A stretch of DNA of 64,000 nt. Source: Artemisia argyi. Taxonomy: Eukaryota; Streptophyta; Magnoliopsida; Asterales; Asteraceae. Under the pieces are notes generated by a model. The model worked only from the letters and a program-made list of their open reading frames with translations. It did not search any database and was not told where the DNA came from. Shown here piece by piece: positions 54,264 through 64,000 of this stretch. Numbering within the stretch: the stretch's first letter is position 1; every line of letters begins with the position of its first letter. Location of the stretch: assembly GCA_030686995.1 (NCBI GenBank), contig CM060703.1:111010361-111074360 (forward strand), given 5' to 3'. Position numbers and translations under genes: made by a program.

Positions 54264-54432
54264 GAGGTGTACTACACCCACCTACACTTTACAAAATTTT
54301 TTCCACACGCTGACGTGGTGGAGTGTTGATTGGTTGGTTTTCTGTGGCCCACAGAAAACCAACCAATCAACACTCCGCCACGTCAGCGTGTGGGAAAAAT
54401 TTTGTAAAGTGTAAGTGGATCTAATATTTTTC
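54264..54432. mobile_element. Mutator-like hairpin MITE
   Basis: 169 bp, almost entirely one inverted repeat about 142 bases long centred at 54,348, flanked by TTATATTAA at 54,255-54,263 and 54,433-54,441 (9 bp). The arms (CTACACTTTACAAAATTTTT...GATTGGTTGGTTTTCTGTGG) differ at only a few positions. Could fold into a long RNA hairpin if transcribed. Confidence 0.8.
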
Positions 54433-54634
54433 TTATATTAAATGCTATGTTCAAATAGTAGCGTTTAGGAAAAAAGTTACAAAAAGCTAGTTTGTTGCCA
54501 AATAAGCTTTTGTTTTCAAATGACAATTGATAAACAATACAAAATGCTATAAAGGGATTCGTCGCCAAACACAATCGATATATTATTTGAGATACCCGAT
54601 AGTTTAAGTGTGAACAATTTGTCTTTAAAAAAAA

Positions 54635-54822
54635 GGTTTTTCTAACTTGTGCCCTGGGGACACAAGTTAAGCACACCAAAAGGACATAGGGTCTCACGAA
54701 AAAGTACAAGAAAGCACAACAAAATTCATATGTCCCTGAGTACTTTCTTGTACTTTTTTATGGGACCCTCTGTCCTTTTGGTGTTCTTAACTTGTGCCCT
54801 TAGAGCACAAGTTAGAAAAACC
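54635..54822. mobile_element. Hairpin MITE
   Basis: 188 bp, starting GGTTTTTCTAACTTGTGC and ending with its complement. Arms of about 85 bases (ACACCAAAAGGACA, AAAAAGTACAAGAAAG) carry a nested small palindrome ACTTGTGCCC...ACAAGT at each end. A-rich sequence (TTAAAAAA) on both sides may be the target duplication. Confidence 0.65.
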
Positions 54823-54835
54823 CTTAAAAAATATA

Positions 54836-55078
54836 CTACATCCGTCCTAAAATATATGTCTAGTTTTGACTTTTTGAATCAAACTTTGACCGTAAATATA
54901 TATATATTTTTTTTGTATTATATATAACTTGATGAAAATTATATCAAATAAAAATATATATAAAATACTATGCATTTATATATTTTGCAGCAAGTACTAT
55001 GTAACACAAACAAAAATATTTAGGGTCAAAGTTCGATTCAAAAAGTCAAACTGGACTTATATTTTGGAAAGGAGGGAA
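54836..55078. mobile_element. Stowaway-like MITE (Tc1/mariner)
   Basis: 243 bp with TA at both sides. Left end CATCCGTCCTAAAATATA, right end (reversed) CCCTCCTTTCCAAAATATAAG. The inner arms share TTTTGACTTTTTGAATCAAA and its complement. The CTCCGTCC ends and TA duplication are typical of Stowaway. Confidence 0.7.
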
Positions 55079-55338
55079 TATATACCCATGTTTTAATATT
55101 TTGTTATAGATAGAGTCACTTCAAGTTTGATATATCGACATATTTTGTGATAATAAAATCAAAAGTATATCAAAAGAAATAGACCTTTCACATTTGTCCT
55201 ATTACATGTCGACTGTGAGAAAGCAATAAGTACATTGTTTTAGCCGGGTATTGGAGAGTGACGTGTAGAAAAAAGCACATGGTGTTTTCATACCTTTTTG
55301 GTTTTTCTGTAGTTCATAATTTTGTGTGTTTATGTTAT

Positions 55339-55523
55339 GGGAGGTGATTTGCACATTTCAATAATTTATTTGTATATTTAAAATTATGTGTCTATGACAT
55401 TTATACTTTTGATATTTGTGTTTTGATTTGCACACTCTTTATAAGTGATGTAGGGATATAAATGTCATGACACAAACATTTTGAATGTGCAAATCAATTA
55501 TTTGAGTGTGCAAATCATTCTCC
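55339..55523. mobile_element. Mutator-like MITE
   Basis: 185 bp with GGGAGGTGATTTGCACATTT / reversed GGAGAATGATTTGCACACTC ends, inner arms TGACATTTATA, and a perfect 9-bp duplication TTATGTTAT (55,330-55,338 and 55,524-55,532). Confidence 0.8.
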
Positions 55524-55532
55524 TTATGTTAT

Positions 55533-56044
55533 TAATATCGGAGTTAGGATCAATAAAAAAGTAAAGTAAAATAAAAAATGCAAGAAGAAACTGTAATTAC
55601 ACATTTTAGATATTACTTATAAAAATAGATACATTTTTTTTGAAAATTTTCATTTTATTTAAAATGTGTGGTTAAAAATCCTTTTTTAACATTTTTCTTT
55701 TCATTTGAACGTTTCCTATTATAGTTGATGTAAACATATCTCTACTATAGATAAAAGAGAAAATATATTTACTTAAAGACTCTTAAAATGAGAACTTTAA
55801 AACTACTAATAAATTTTTAATCTCTAATCCTTTTAATATCATACTTTGTTGGCATTCTCGAGTTTAATTATAGGGAGAAATGAAAGTTAAAAAAAAGGAA
55901 ACTGTGAAGAACATGTGTTCTTTAGTTTTTTTAAGGCAGGAAATGAGAGAAAATACAGAAACGAAAAATAAAACTTTCGTCCTAAAAATAGGCGAGAAAT
56001 GAAAGGAATGTAAAGTCTAATATGTCAAAACAAAATTATCCTTA
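55533..56044. other. Intergenic, nothing recognised
   Basis: AT-rich, no supported feature. Confidence 0.4.
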
Positions 56045-56509
56045 GAACATTTAGTGTGGTGGCTTAAGCTGTTTTGTCACTTCAGCACCACCTCAGCATT
56101 CCTCATTTCACACCACATATCAAAATAACTCTTTACTCATGGCTTGAGCCATTTTGGACCTACCCACCATTTTATTTTCTTTTACATTTTTCAAATAAAC
56201 CAATTTTTCATTCATTTAAATAAATACAAATAACAATTAGAAAAAGTAAATAAATTAAAAACAAAACAAAAAGAAATTAAAAAAAAACAATAAGAAAATA
56301 TAAAAATACATCAAATTATCAATAAACTAATTTTGCAGTGTATGTCATTGCCAAAGATGCTCTATAAGATTACGTTGAAGAGTTTCATGTGTACGTTTAT
56401 CACGTAATTCTTTGTCTTTCCTTCGTTGTACTTCGCATCTCTCGATCCAAGTACATTTTATATTTGGTTGTGAACTAATATACAATGCGTTGAATTCACT
56501 TATCGCTAA

Positions 56510-57510
56510 CTTTTGATATTTCTAAATCATGTTATGCAATATGATGCACGTGTACATGACTCTTCGTAGCTTGTTGATAGTCCAAGAACGCGCCAATTGT
56601 TGTATAATTTCCCAACGTCCTTTGAGGAAACCCAAATCTCATTCAACGTCATTTCTTGCACCTTCTTGTCACCATTAAAAGTGTCCATGTTTCTCATCTC
56701 GTGCTACCGTAAATAATTTGAAAGAAAAATGCCCACTGTGAGTAAATTTCGTCAGCTACGTAATACCCTTTTTCATATAGTGACTCCATTTACTTCAAAC
56801 GGAGCCAGATGCGCAATGTCAACAGTAAGGTCGTCGAATAACGAAGAATTATTTAAAATGTTAAGATCGTTATTCGCACCCGCTATCTCATAAAATGCAT
56901 CTCAAATCCACAAATCGTAAGAGGCAACAACTTTAAGCATTATAGTTGGATATTTTTTTATCACCTCTTTCAAATTACTCGTGCCATGGTGTTAGACACT
57001 TAGTTCATTCTCAATGCATACAATCAATGGTTCTAAGCATTCCCGGAAACCCATGAATCCTCTTATGTGTTGCATATAAATTTTGAATGTCACTAAAGAC
57101 GGGTCTCCTTAAAAACTCAGGCATGAACAAATTAATAACGCACATAATAAAAAAATTAGACACTCGCATGAACTTCACCCATTTGTAAATATTCATCAAA
57201 TGCATCAAGTGTTGTGCTGTATACCAATTGGAGTATGACAGAAGTGCATTTCATAATCTAAAACTCATTTGACGCATAGCATCGGGTCGGACTTTAAAGA
57301 ATTCAAAATGCTCGAGAAGATGATCGTAAGTTTAAGTTCAATACCTTTGACTTTTTAAAATAGTTTTATGCGCATATGATATCGACGTCTGAAATAGGAC
57401 TTCGGATATTTTGGATTATCATCAAAATAGTCAGAAAACAAACATGCTTCAGCTATATCACGCTCACGGTATATCGGAGTACACATACGTAAACTTGAGC
57501 TTCTTATTGT
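56510..57510 (-). pseudogene. Harbinger transposase (ALP1-like) pseudogene
   Basis: Read from 57,510 downward, broken frames follow the order of the plant Harbinger nuclease: FSDYFDDNPKYPKSYFRRRY, then FLRRPVFSDIQNLYATHK and HGFPGMLRTIDCMH (intact frame 57,208-57,011), then FVIRRP-type and KKGYYVADEIYSQWAFF near 56,770, and RTLGNYTTIGAF near 56,600. The enzyme cuts and joins DNA at TTA sites when intact. Many stops and frameshifts; the Asp residue of the IDCMH motif is still present. It belongs to the domesticated ALP1/HARBI1 family by sequence but is clearly a transposon relic. Confidence 0.75.
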
Positions 57511-57598
57511 CGCAACGATTAGTGATACTTATAAGCTTACACCAAAAAAGAAAATGTCAGTTTCTTTATCGACATTAGAAAAGTTAGCATCATCACCA

Positions 57599-57600
<2 letters not shown>

Positions 57601-57666
<66 letters not shown>
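57601..57666. repeat. (TA)n tract
   Basis: About 32 TA units inside the Harbinger segment. Confidence 0.95.
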
Positions 57667-57671
<5 letters not shown>

Positions 57672-57959
57672 TATTTTATTTATTTTTTTAACAGAGAATG
57701 TGTTATTTGGTAAAGAGCATTAAAGAAAAGTGTATGAAAAAATGGTTAAAATGATAGTAATATATATAGAGGTTGGATAAAAAATAAAACTAAATTTTGA
57801 ACTGTTTTAGACGCTCGAACGGCTAGTTTAAAAAAATACACAAACACATTTCACGCGGCTATGTGGCTTGGGAAATGGTGTCAGGGGGTGTGGTGGCGCC
57901 GGAATGACGGCGCGGAATGGCGTCGGTGGGATATGATGATACCCACTGCTCTTACGTTT

Positions 57960-58289
57960 TAAACTTTACAACTTTAAAATATGGGTATAATTGTAAATAG
58001 ATTAACTTTTTTCATTCTAGTCTTTATTTTTCAACTTAAAAAGACATAGTTTTATTGATCTATTTCTTTTCTCTTACTTTTTTCACTCTCCTTTTTCTTT
58101 ACTTTTCTTTTATCCTTTTTCACATTCTTCCTCTAATAAAAAACTCGAGAACATGACGTACATTCAAATATTTTACTTTCATAACTACTTATACGTTAAA
58201 GTTTGACACAATGAAAAATATACATCAATTTTGCAGAAACGTAGAGGGGTAAATACGGCCTGTTCGACTAGTTTGAAGTTTAAAAAAAT
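57960..58289. other. Intergenic, nothing recognised
   Basis: AT-rich, pyrimidine runs near 58,060-58,125; no supported feature. Confidence 0.4.
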
Positions 58290-58481
58290 CTAGTCTCAAA
58301 ATTAATTTGTTGGGAAGCAAGTTGGTTAAGAATTAATTGGTTGTTCAAACTAAAATTATTTGTCTTAACCGTCTTTAATATCTTTACTTATAAAGCATGA
58401 AGACAAATAAACATGTAATCAAATAACGCAAAATATAATCACACGATACCTGCCGCCGTATTGCGCGGGGTACCGTTCTAG
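58290..58481 (+). mobile_element. Helitron-type 3' terminus, inverted copy
   Basis: Ends CCGCCGTATTGCGCGGGG, then TACCGTT and CTAG before T. About 200 bases match the reverse of 49,570-49,770 (AGCATGAAGACAAAT, TAACGCAAAATATAATCACAC). Confidence 0.5.
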
Positions 58482-59026
58482 TATAATTAATGGATAGTTG
58501 ACTAATTGCGTGTATACTTTATCAATATGTCAATAACATGCACCTTCTAATCAAGTTTGATATTCAAAATTTTAAAAAACATGTGTTTAAATGGTACGTT
58601 TCACAAACTTATGGGTTTACCCGCAGGCAATGGATACCTGCGAGCATGAGCATGGGCAAAAAATTCCCGAACACAAGTATCAGGTGGGTGATGGGCAAGA
58701 GAAAAATCGCAAGTGCAGGTGACGGGTTATAGATACGCGTGCCCATTGCTCGAGAGTGTCCTCACTATTCTTTCGAGCAAGTCATCCATGTTCAAAATTA
58801 AGATTTGTATACTTTAAGGTTTTCTAAACAACTATTATAATATAAAACTATAAGTCATAAGTTAAAATGGTCGTATTAAAAAGCTTGAGTTTGTAAAATG
58901 TGTAAAAAGTCCTTTATAAGAAATTTTTAAACGGGTTTTACAACAAAAGGGGAATAAAAATACTTGCTTGATAAAAATATTAGGCTACATTTTTTTATGA
59001 CAAAACCTTTCAACATTGGTCATATT
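58482..59026. other. Intergenic with GGGT/ACCC words
   Basis: A short stretch at 58,610-58,745 has GGGTTTACCCGC, GGGTGATGGGC and GCCCATTGC words, recalling hAT-type elements like 52,973-53,346. No ends were fixed. No gene. Confidence 0.3.
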
Positions 59027-59551
59027 TGTTGAAATATATTGAGTTGTACAAGCTCATGTTTGGTGTAGTTGGTTACAATAAGTCCAGGGACTTATTGTGA
59101 CAACTTTGGCTAATGTTTATATGTTTAGCTTGTTTTGACAGGTTGAAGTTTGTTCAAGGGCTAAAGTGTAACTCTTTTCTATATAAGCTCAGAGCCCTAG
59201 CCCTAGCCGCTTATCTCAGTCATATTATTTTCACACAATCATTGTAATCTCTCTCAAGTATTGTGTGGTTGTTTCTGGTATTCATCTCTTGATCATCTTG
59301 GTCAATTGGGTAGTATAGGTCTTGTATTGAGAGTTTGTAGTGAGGATTGTTTGTATTCATAACATTTGTAGTGGGTGATTGGATCCTTCTGAAGGGCACA
59401 ATCAATTTCTCTTGTATCTGTTTGACAAGCACTCGTTTGAGGACTTGTCTTCTTGATTTACAAAGTAATAAAATAGTTCACCAAGGGGTGGTTGGCTGGG
59501 TGAGATCTTGAGTTGTGGTTGTGTTTTCTGATAAGATCTATAGTTTTGACA
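59027..59551 (+). repeat. Copia 5' LTR (second element)
   Basis: TGTTGAAATATATTGAG...TAGTTTTGACA, 525 bp, directly followed by an initiator-Met primer site. TATA-like TCTATATAAGCTCAGAG near 59,178. A different family from the 32-kb copia element. Confidence 0.75.
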
Positions 59552-59563
59552 TGGTATCAGAGC
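59552..59563 (+). other. Copia primer-binding site
   Basis: TGGTATCAGAGC immediately after the LTR, an exact initiator-Met tRNA match. Confidence 0.85.
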
Positions 59564-59965
59564 TACGGGCTACGGGATTGATCTCCGTTAGCTCTCGATA
59601 TTTTTTAGGGTTTCTAGGGTTTGGTCATAATTGGGGGTTTCTTGATCAGTTTATAATTGGGCTCAGTTGGTGGTATTTTCTTGACGGCCGTTGGTTGAAT
59701 CGTTAATTCTCTTAACGGTTCTTGGTGGTTCTTGATTTTCAGTTAGGGTTTCTTGAAAACCCAAAATTTGGGGATCTTGATTCTTGGAGATCTGTGGTGA
59801 TTTCTGGTTGGGTTTTTGGTTATCTATAGTCTTGACTAAGTGAATCAAGGCTATTGGTGACTGGTTTGTGTTCATTCCACTGCAATTCAAAGCTCTGTAA
59901 GTTGTTCTCTCTCTCTGAAACCTCTGATCACTTTAGTGGTGACTGGTATGTGTTAATTCACATAC
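59564..59965 (+). mobile_element. Truncated copia leader
   Basis: Untranslated leader only (GGTTTCTAGGGTTTGG...TTCTCTCTCTCTGAAACC). No gag; the element is cut off near 59,965 by the next block. An inverted repeat GGTATGTG/CACATACC lies at 59,946-59,968. Confidence 0.55.
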
Positions 59966-59969
59966 CATT

Positions 59970-62900
59970 TTATGGCTAAATACCGACCCAAATTGACTAA
60001 TTGAGCTAACAAATGCCAAGAAAACACGTGTTTTTATGTTGTGAACATGCAGGTATGGATTAATCACAAAAAGACAAAAAATCATGCTAAAACCGGAAAA
60101 AAAGGGCACGAGAGTGAAAGACGGTCAGAAAGTCAAAGCTGGGATTCAAAAGTCAACATCAGTCCTTCATTTATTCAAGATTTGCAAGATCAGTCCTTGG
60201 AAGATATTTTTGCAAAAGTGACAAAACCAACCCTTGGTTTTTCAGCAAATCACACAATTGGTCCTTGATACATGATATAAGTAATAACAAAAGCCTGGTT
60301 TTAAAATATTAGCCCAAGATTAGTTATCAAAATCCACTTGCAACCTAAAGCCCAAAACACCAAAAATCTTACCCAAGCCCACCCAATTCCCACGGTCAAA
60401 ATATTATAATACGGGTCAAAGAAAGGGTCAAACGGTCAAATAATCAATAAAAACTACCCCGCTCCCATTTTCCCCCCAAATCAAATATTACCCAGGTCCT
60501 TATGAACCCTAGTTACTGTTCCGTCCAATTTGACCGTAAGTAAGGGTACGGACGTCAATTCAAAGGCGTTTCTAGAAGCTCAGTGGTGTAAGGGTATCAA
60601 AGAAGCACAAATTAGGCCACATGGCAGTCATTGATTGGGAGAGACGCGTCATTGATACTCAATCCAAGGGCTATGATTGATGGGACATGATCTAAGGGCT
60701 GATGGATTACTCAAAGAAGCACAAGGTTGCAAGGATCGCCAGCATGGCAAGATAACCCTCACTCCTCATCTCCTCTTATAAATAGAGCCCCTTGTTAGCT
60801 CATTAGGGTGTGTAGATTTTAGGTATTGTTATGCTGTCAAAATGTATTCTGATTTGTAATCTAGATTAGTCAATGTAATTTTCTCTTTGTTTTTAATAAA
60901 AAGTATTTCTTCCATTTTATATTCAGCTTATTATTTCTTTTATACATTAGCTTAATCTGTTTCATAAACTTCTTATATTGATATTACCTGTTTTCATAAT
61001 CAGTAGTTAAAAGCTTATTTCATTTTATTCCTATTCAGTTCTAATCTCATTTACAGAAAAAAATAAAAATAAATAAAAATCAGAAAAAAATAAGAAAAAT
61101 ATAAAAAAAATAAAAAAATTTGTTTAAATAATCATTAGTATAGCTTATCATAGAGCTTATTTTTCATTTTTATATACTCCATTTTAGCTAATTAGCTTTC
61201 AGTGGAGTATTTTTGAGTCTAAAGTTCTTATAATCAAAAATCAGAAGAAGGATTATAGTTGCTGTGGTGATATTGGATAGACTGAGACAGAAAGAGATGA
61301 ACTCGGCCTATCTTAAAGATAGGATTCTGTGAACTCCCTATGTTCTTGCTGAGGGAGATTGATTTGGTAACTTCTATTTTGACCTTTCTCATTTGTGGAA
61401 GTTTATTTATATTTGTAGTTTTTATAATAGTACTGTTACATTGATTGTAGATATTGTTTAATTGATAGTTTTTGTTGAGTTTAAGACTGTTTGATCATAT
61501 TAGATTGCATAAGTTTAATGTTTCTGAGTTAGCATAGCTGTATTGATTATCTGTTATTAGATCTGAATTGTTTCATTGATTTGAGTGACTGTCATATTGT
61601 AGATCTGAGGTTGTTCTGAATTGGAACTGAGTTACTATTTCATTGGTTTATGTTGCTATATAAGTTGCACAAATTGAATATTGAGAGTTGGATTATTTCT
61701 GATCTGAGATTGCTTGTGCTCATCTGTTATAATTTGAATCTGTGTAACTAAGTATCTGTTGGATCATGTTGCTTTATGCTATTATATAGTTGATATTGAG
61801 TAACTTTGTAGAGATTTTGACTGAGAAATAAGATTTGTGGGCTTATATTGTTAGAACTGTTGCATATCTGTCACTAGGAGGAGTGTTTGGATCTGCTTGT
61901 TTTATAGTTTAGTTGTTGCTGTTTAATTGATATATCTGCTTACATAGTCTCAGTAGGTGATATATAGGTTAGGTTAATCAAAGTTTTGATGGTTAGTAGC
62001 TAGGAAAGTCAAACTTAATCTCAAATTTTATTAATATACAAGCTGCAAGTATAACAGTTGGTAATGTTGGTAGTATAGGTGTACAATAGGTTAGAGTAGC
62101 TTAGTTTAGCTTTACCTCAGCTTAGTACAACTTAATCTAGCAATTAGGATTAATCTAATTTAGTATAAGTCAACTTTAGTAGTTAATCAAAAAGTTAAAA
62201 GGTTTTTAAGTTCTTGGTTTTGTCTGATTTTCAAAAGAATATACAGTGTTCAATATTGATTCAAAATAAATTTTGAAAGTTGATTTGTGGATTTTGTCAG
62301 GTGTTTTTCAAGTTGCAAAAAGAATTTCTCAATTTGAAAGTCAAATAAGCACTTTGAATTGCTTTTGAAAGAGTATGTTTGCTGAATACTTGCCCTGTCT
62401 CACAGCTAATTGGGCTACTTAACAAGCTTTTATTTTGAAATCTAGTTTCATAAGTGGCAATTATTTTTGGGGTAAAAGGTTCCTGAGCTTGTAAGCTTTT
62501 CAAAACAACTTCTGGTTTCAAATATAGTTGAGTAATAAGCTCTCTACAAGCCTTTGAATAGTAGTGTTTCAGCCTGCTAGTTTTCTTATAAGCTGTTTGG
62601 TTCAATTTAGCTTAATCTGCTTATCTTCTTATTGAATTCTGCTTTTTCTTGTTCATTATTGGTTAGTTGTTGCTTGTTAGTGATTCCTGATAGTTTGGTA
62701 GTTTGTGCTTATTCTGCTCAATTTTGTGAGCTTATTGTGAGCTTTTTGCATTATAATTGTTGCATTTGTGGAATTTTGAGCTCATAATTGGTCATATTCT
62801 TTCATATCTGAGTTTATTACATCATTTTTAGTTAGTGTGTAAAGTTTCATCAAGTTTTGTTCACAAGTGCTTATTATTAAGCACTTGTGATAAGCTGTTT

Positions 62901-63815
62901 CTACTAAATACGCAGTTCCATTGTTCAATTTCACTTCAAAAAATTTATTCAAGTTCTTTTTAATATTTTAGATTTTCTGGAATTTTTTCAGATTTTTCTG
63001 AGGCTTTTTACTATTTTTCTTAATTTCTTTTTGATTTTATTCAATTTTTAATAGTTTTTTAATTACCAAAAATCAATGAAAATTCAGAAAAGGTTGTGAA
63101 AAATACAAAGATATTTTTATAAATTCTTTTATAATATTTTAGAATTTTTAGAATTAAATTTTCATTTTTCTACTTTATTTTTCTATTTTTACTTATTTTT
63201 AATTCATTTTAAATTCCAAAAATCAAAATAATTCATAGAAAATAAATAAAAAGTAAAAAAATATTTTTCTTTTTCTTAAAATTCTTTTTAATAGTTAAAG
63301 ATTTTTAGAAAATTGTTTTACATTCGTAGGATCATTTTTCAATAAAAGTCGTGTTTTAAATTTCGCGGTTGCATTTCCGTTTTTACGTTTTTGATTTTGG
63401 TGCATTATTAGCTTGTACTCTTTGCACTTTTCATAATTGTTTGTGATTACTTGAATATTTTGATTGCTATTTTCACTATTTCACTTTTCAATTCACGGTT
63501 TCACGAATCGATATTTTCGATTCCATTCGCCTTCACTGGGAAACGACTCGGGTGATCCGTATTTTACGCTGATCACTTCGATACTATACTATATATTATA
63601 TAATTGGTTTTTACACGAATCAGTGACACTGCAAACTCAGGGGGTAACTTCTTGACCTACTTCTGTGAGAAGCAAGGAAACCTGCTCTTCCCCCTGATAG
63701 GTGTGAAACTGGGTGATTCAGATTGGTTTGGGTGTGTGTTTAGTGTTATTGTTCTTAGCTTTAGTTTTCTGGTTGAGTCTAGGTCGTTGGAGGATAGGTT
63801 TCTGGGCAGTCTTGG
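59970..63815 (+). mobile_element. AT-rich LTR-like block 2
   Basis: Same architecture as 6,700-10,165: a front part with the TATA box TCTTATAAATAGAG (60,776-60,785), a long T-rich leader with AAGCTTATT-type words, and near 63,530-63,640 a phrase TGGGAAACGACTCGGGTGA, ACTATACTATATATT and CAGTGACACTGC, typical of a plant gypsy LTR end. It is followed by a short GC-richer stretch (63,650-63,815) that may be leader. No coding frame or partner LTR in the window. Confidence 0.35.
60776..60785 (+). promoter_or_regulatory. TATA box of LTR-like block 2
   Basis: TTATAAATAG, preceded by CTCACTCCTCATC and followed by AGCCCCTTG. Confidence 0.45.
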
Positions 63816-64000
63816 TGTAACACCCCCTAAATTTCAACTAGAGCAGCGGAAGACTTTGCGGGGTATTACTTAGAGGATCGAAGTCAAGTCATAGAAAACG
63901 ACTCAAGGAGACGTTTTAAAATTATGTTTATCATTCATTTAAAAGCAAGTTTTCAAAGTACAAAGTGGTTCCATTTGTTTTTAACATATCATAGAAGATA
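63816..64000 (-). repeat. Chromovirus LTR start, inverted, cut by window end
   Basis: TGTAACACCCCCTAAATTTC, then AGAGCAGCGGAAG and GGGGTATTAC, parallels the reverse of the Tekay-type LTR end (TGTCACACCCCCAAAATCGG, CAGCGGAAGCATAC, GGGGTGTAAC). So a - strand LTR of a related family probably begins here and continues outside the window. Confidence 0.45.

Larger units (their letters stand above)
56045..57951 (-). mobile_element. PIF/Harbinger element (degenerate)
   Basis: TTA lies on both sides (56,042-56,044 and 57,952-57,954) of a 1.9-kb segment with a decayed Harbinger transposase inside. The ends GAACATTTAGTG and, reversed, GAGCAGTGGGTA are only weakly similar, so the boundaries are tentative. 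Confidence 0.4.

Noticed and set aside
54383..54927. Two frames sharing RAQVRKT
   Set aside because: The shared word arises from the inverted arms of the hairpin MITE at 54,635-54,822.
62297..62605. 102-codon - strand frame
   Set aside because: Inside the AT-rich LTR-like block, no domain, no promoter; likely chance.

Overview
This is nuclear DNA of a flowering plant, most likely a daisy-family species (Asteraceae). The protein style of the Ty1/copia gag and its extra 3' ORF, and the putative gypsy-type antisense gene, match what I recall from Tanacetum, Artemisia and Chrysanthemum genomes; that placement is inference. The sequence is AT-rich, full of LTR retrotransposons, DNA transposons and (TA)n tracts. 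No prokaryotic-type operon, CRISPR array, rRNA or tRNA gene was found. The one ordinary host gene I can name is a two-exon RCI2/LTI6 (PMP3-family) hydrophobic protein gene at 49453-53756 on the + strand.

Layout. 1-6.1 kb: Athila-like gypsy debris, with an ORF1-type fragment on the - strand, an LTR on the - strand and its 3' internal region. 6.7-10.2 kb: a very AT-rich LTR-like block. 10.4-11.0 kb: another Athila-like LTR end. 11.2-19.4 kb: a Tekay-type chromovirus with about 3.1-kb LTRs and a decayed 2.65-kb interior; a 1.3-kb element with terminal direct repeats sits exactly at its 3' end. 20.7-22.4 kb: an unidentified multi-exon gene or pseudogene on the - strand. 22.4-25.7 kb: mostly non-coding.

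25,694-47,953: a three-level nest. A Tat-type Ty3/gypsy element with 490-bp LTRs is split by a Ty1/copia element (31,966-44,261, duplication TACAC). That copia element is split in turn by a solo Tekay-type LTR (37,824-41,079, duplication GATGG). The gypsy pol is dead, with several stops and an altered RT motif, but the antisense gene between pol and the 3' LTR is open across four candidate exons and has its own TATA box. The copia element keeps gag, protease and part of integrase, lacks RT and RNase H, and carries an antisense ORF plus an extra 3' ORF.

48-59 kb: a gene island around RCI2 full of DNA transposons with readable target duplications: a Tourist MITE, a Pack-MULE carrying an LRR fragment, a hAT element, three Mutator-like or hairpin MITEs, a Stowaway MITE, (TA)n-flanked elements, Helitron-type termini and a PIF/Harbinger transposase pseudogene. 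59.0-64 kb: a truncated copia 5' LTR, a second AT-rich LTR-like block, and the start of a chromovirus LTR on the - strand.

The main points are the open antisense gene in a dead retroelement, the Pack-MULE inside the RCI2 intron, the nested insertions with readable target duplications, and a CCACTGC word shared by the copia LTR and its ORFs.
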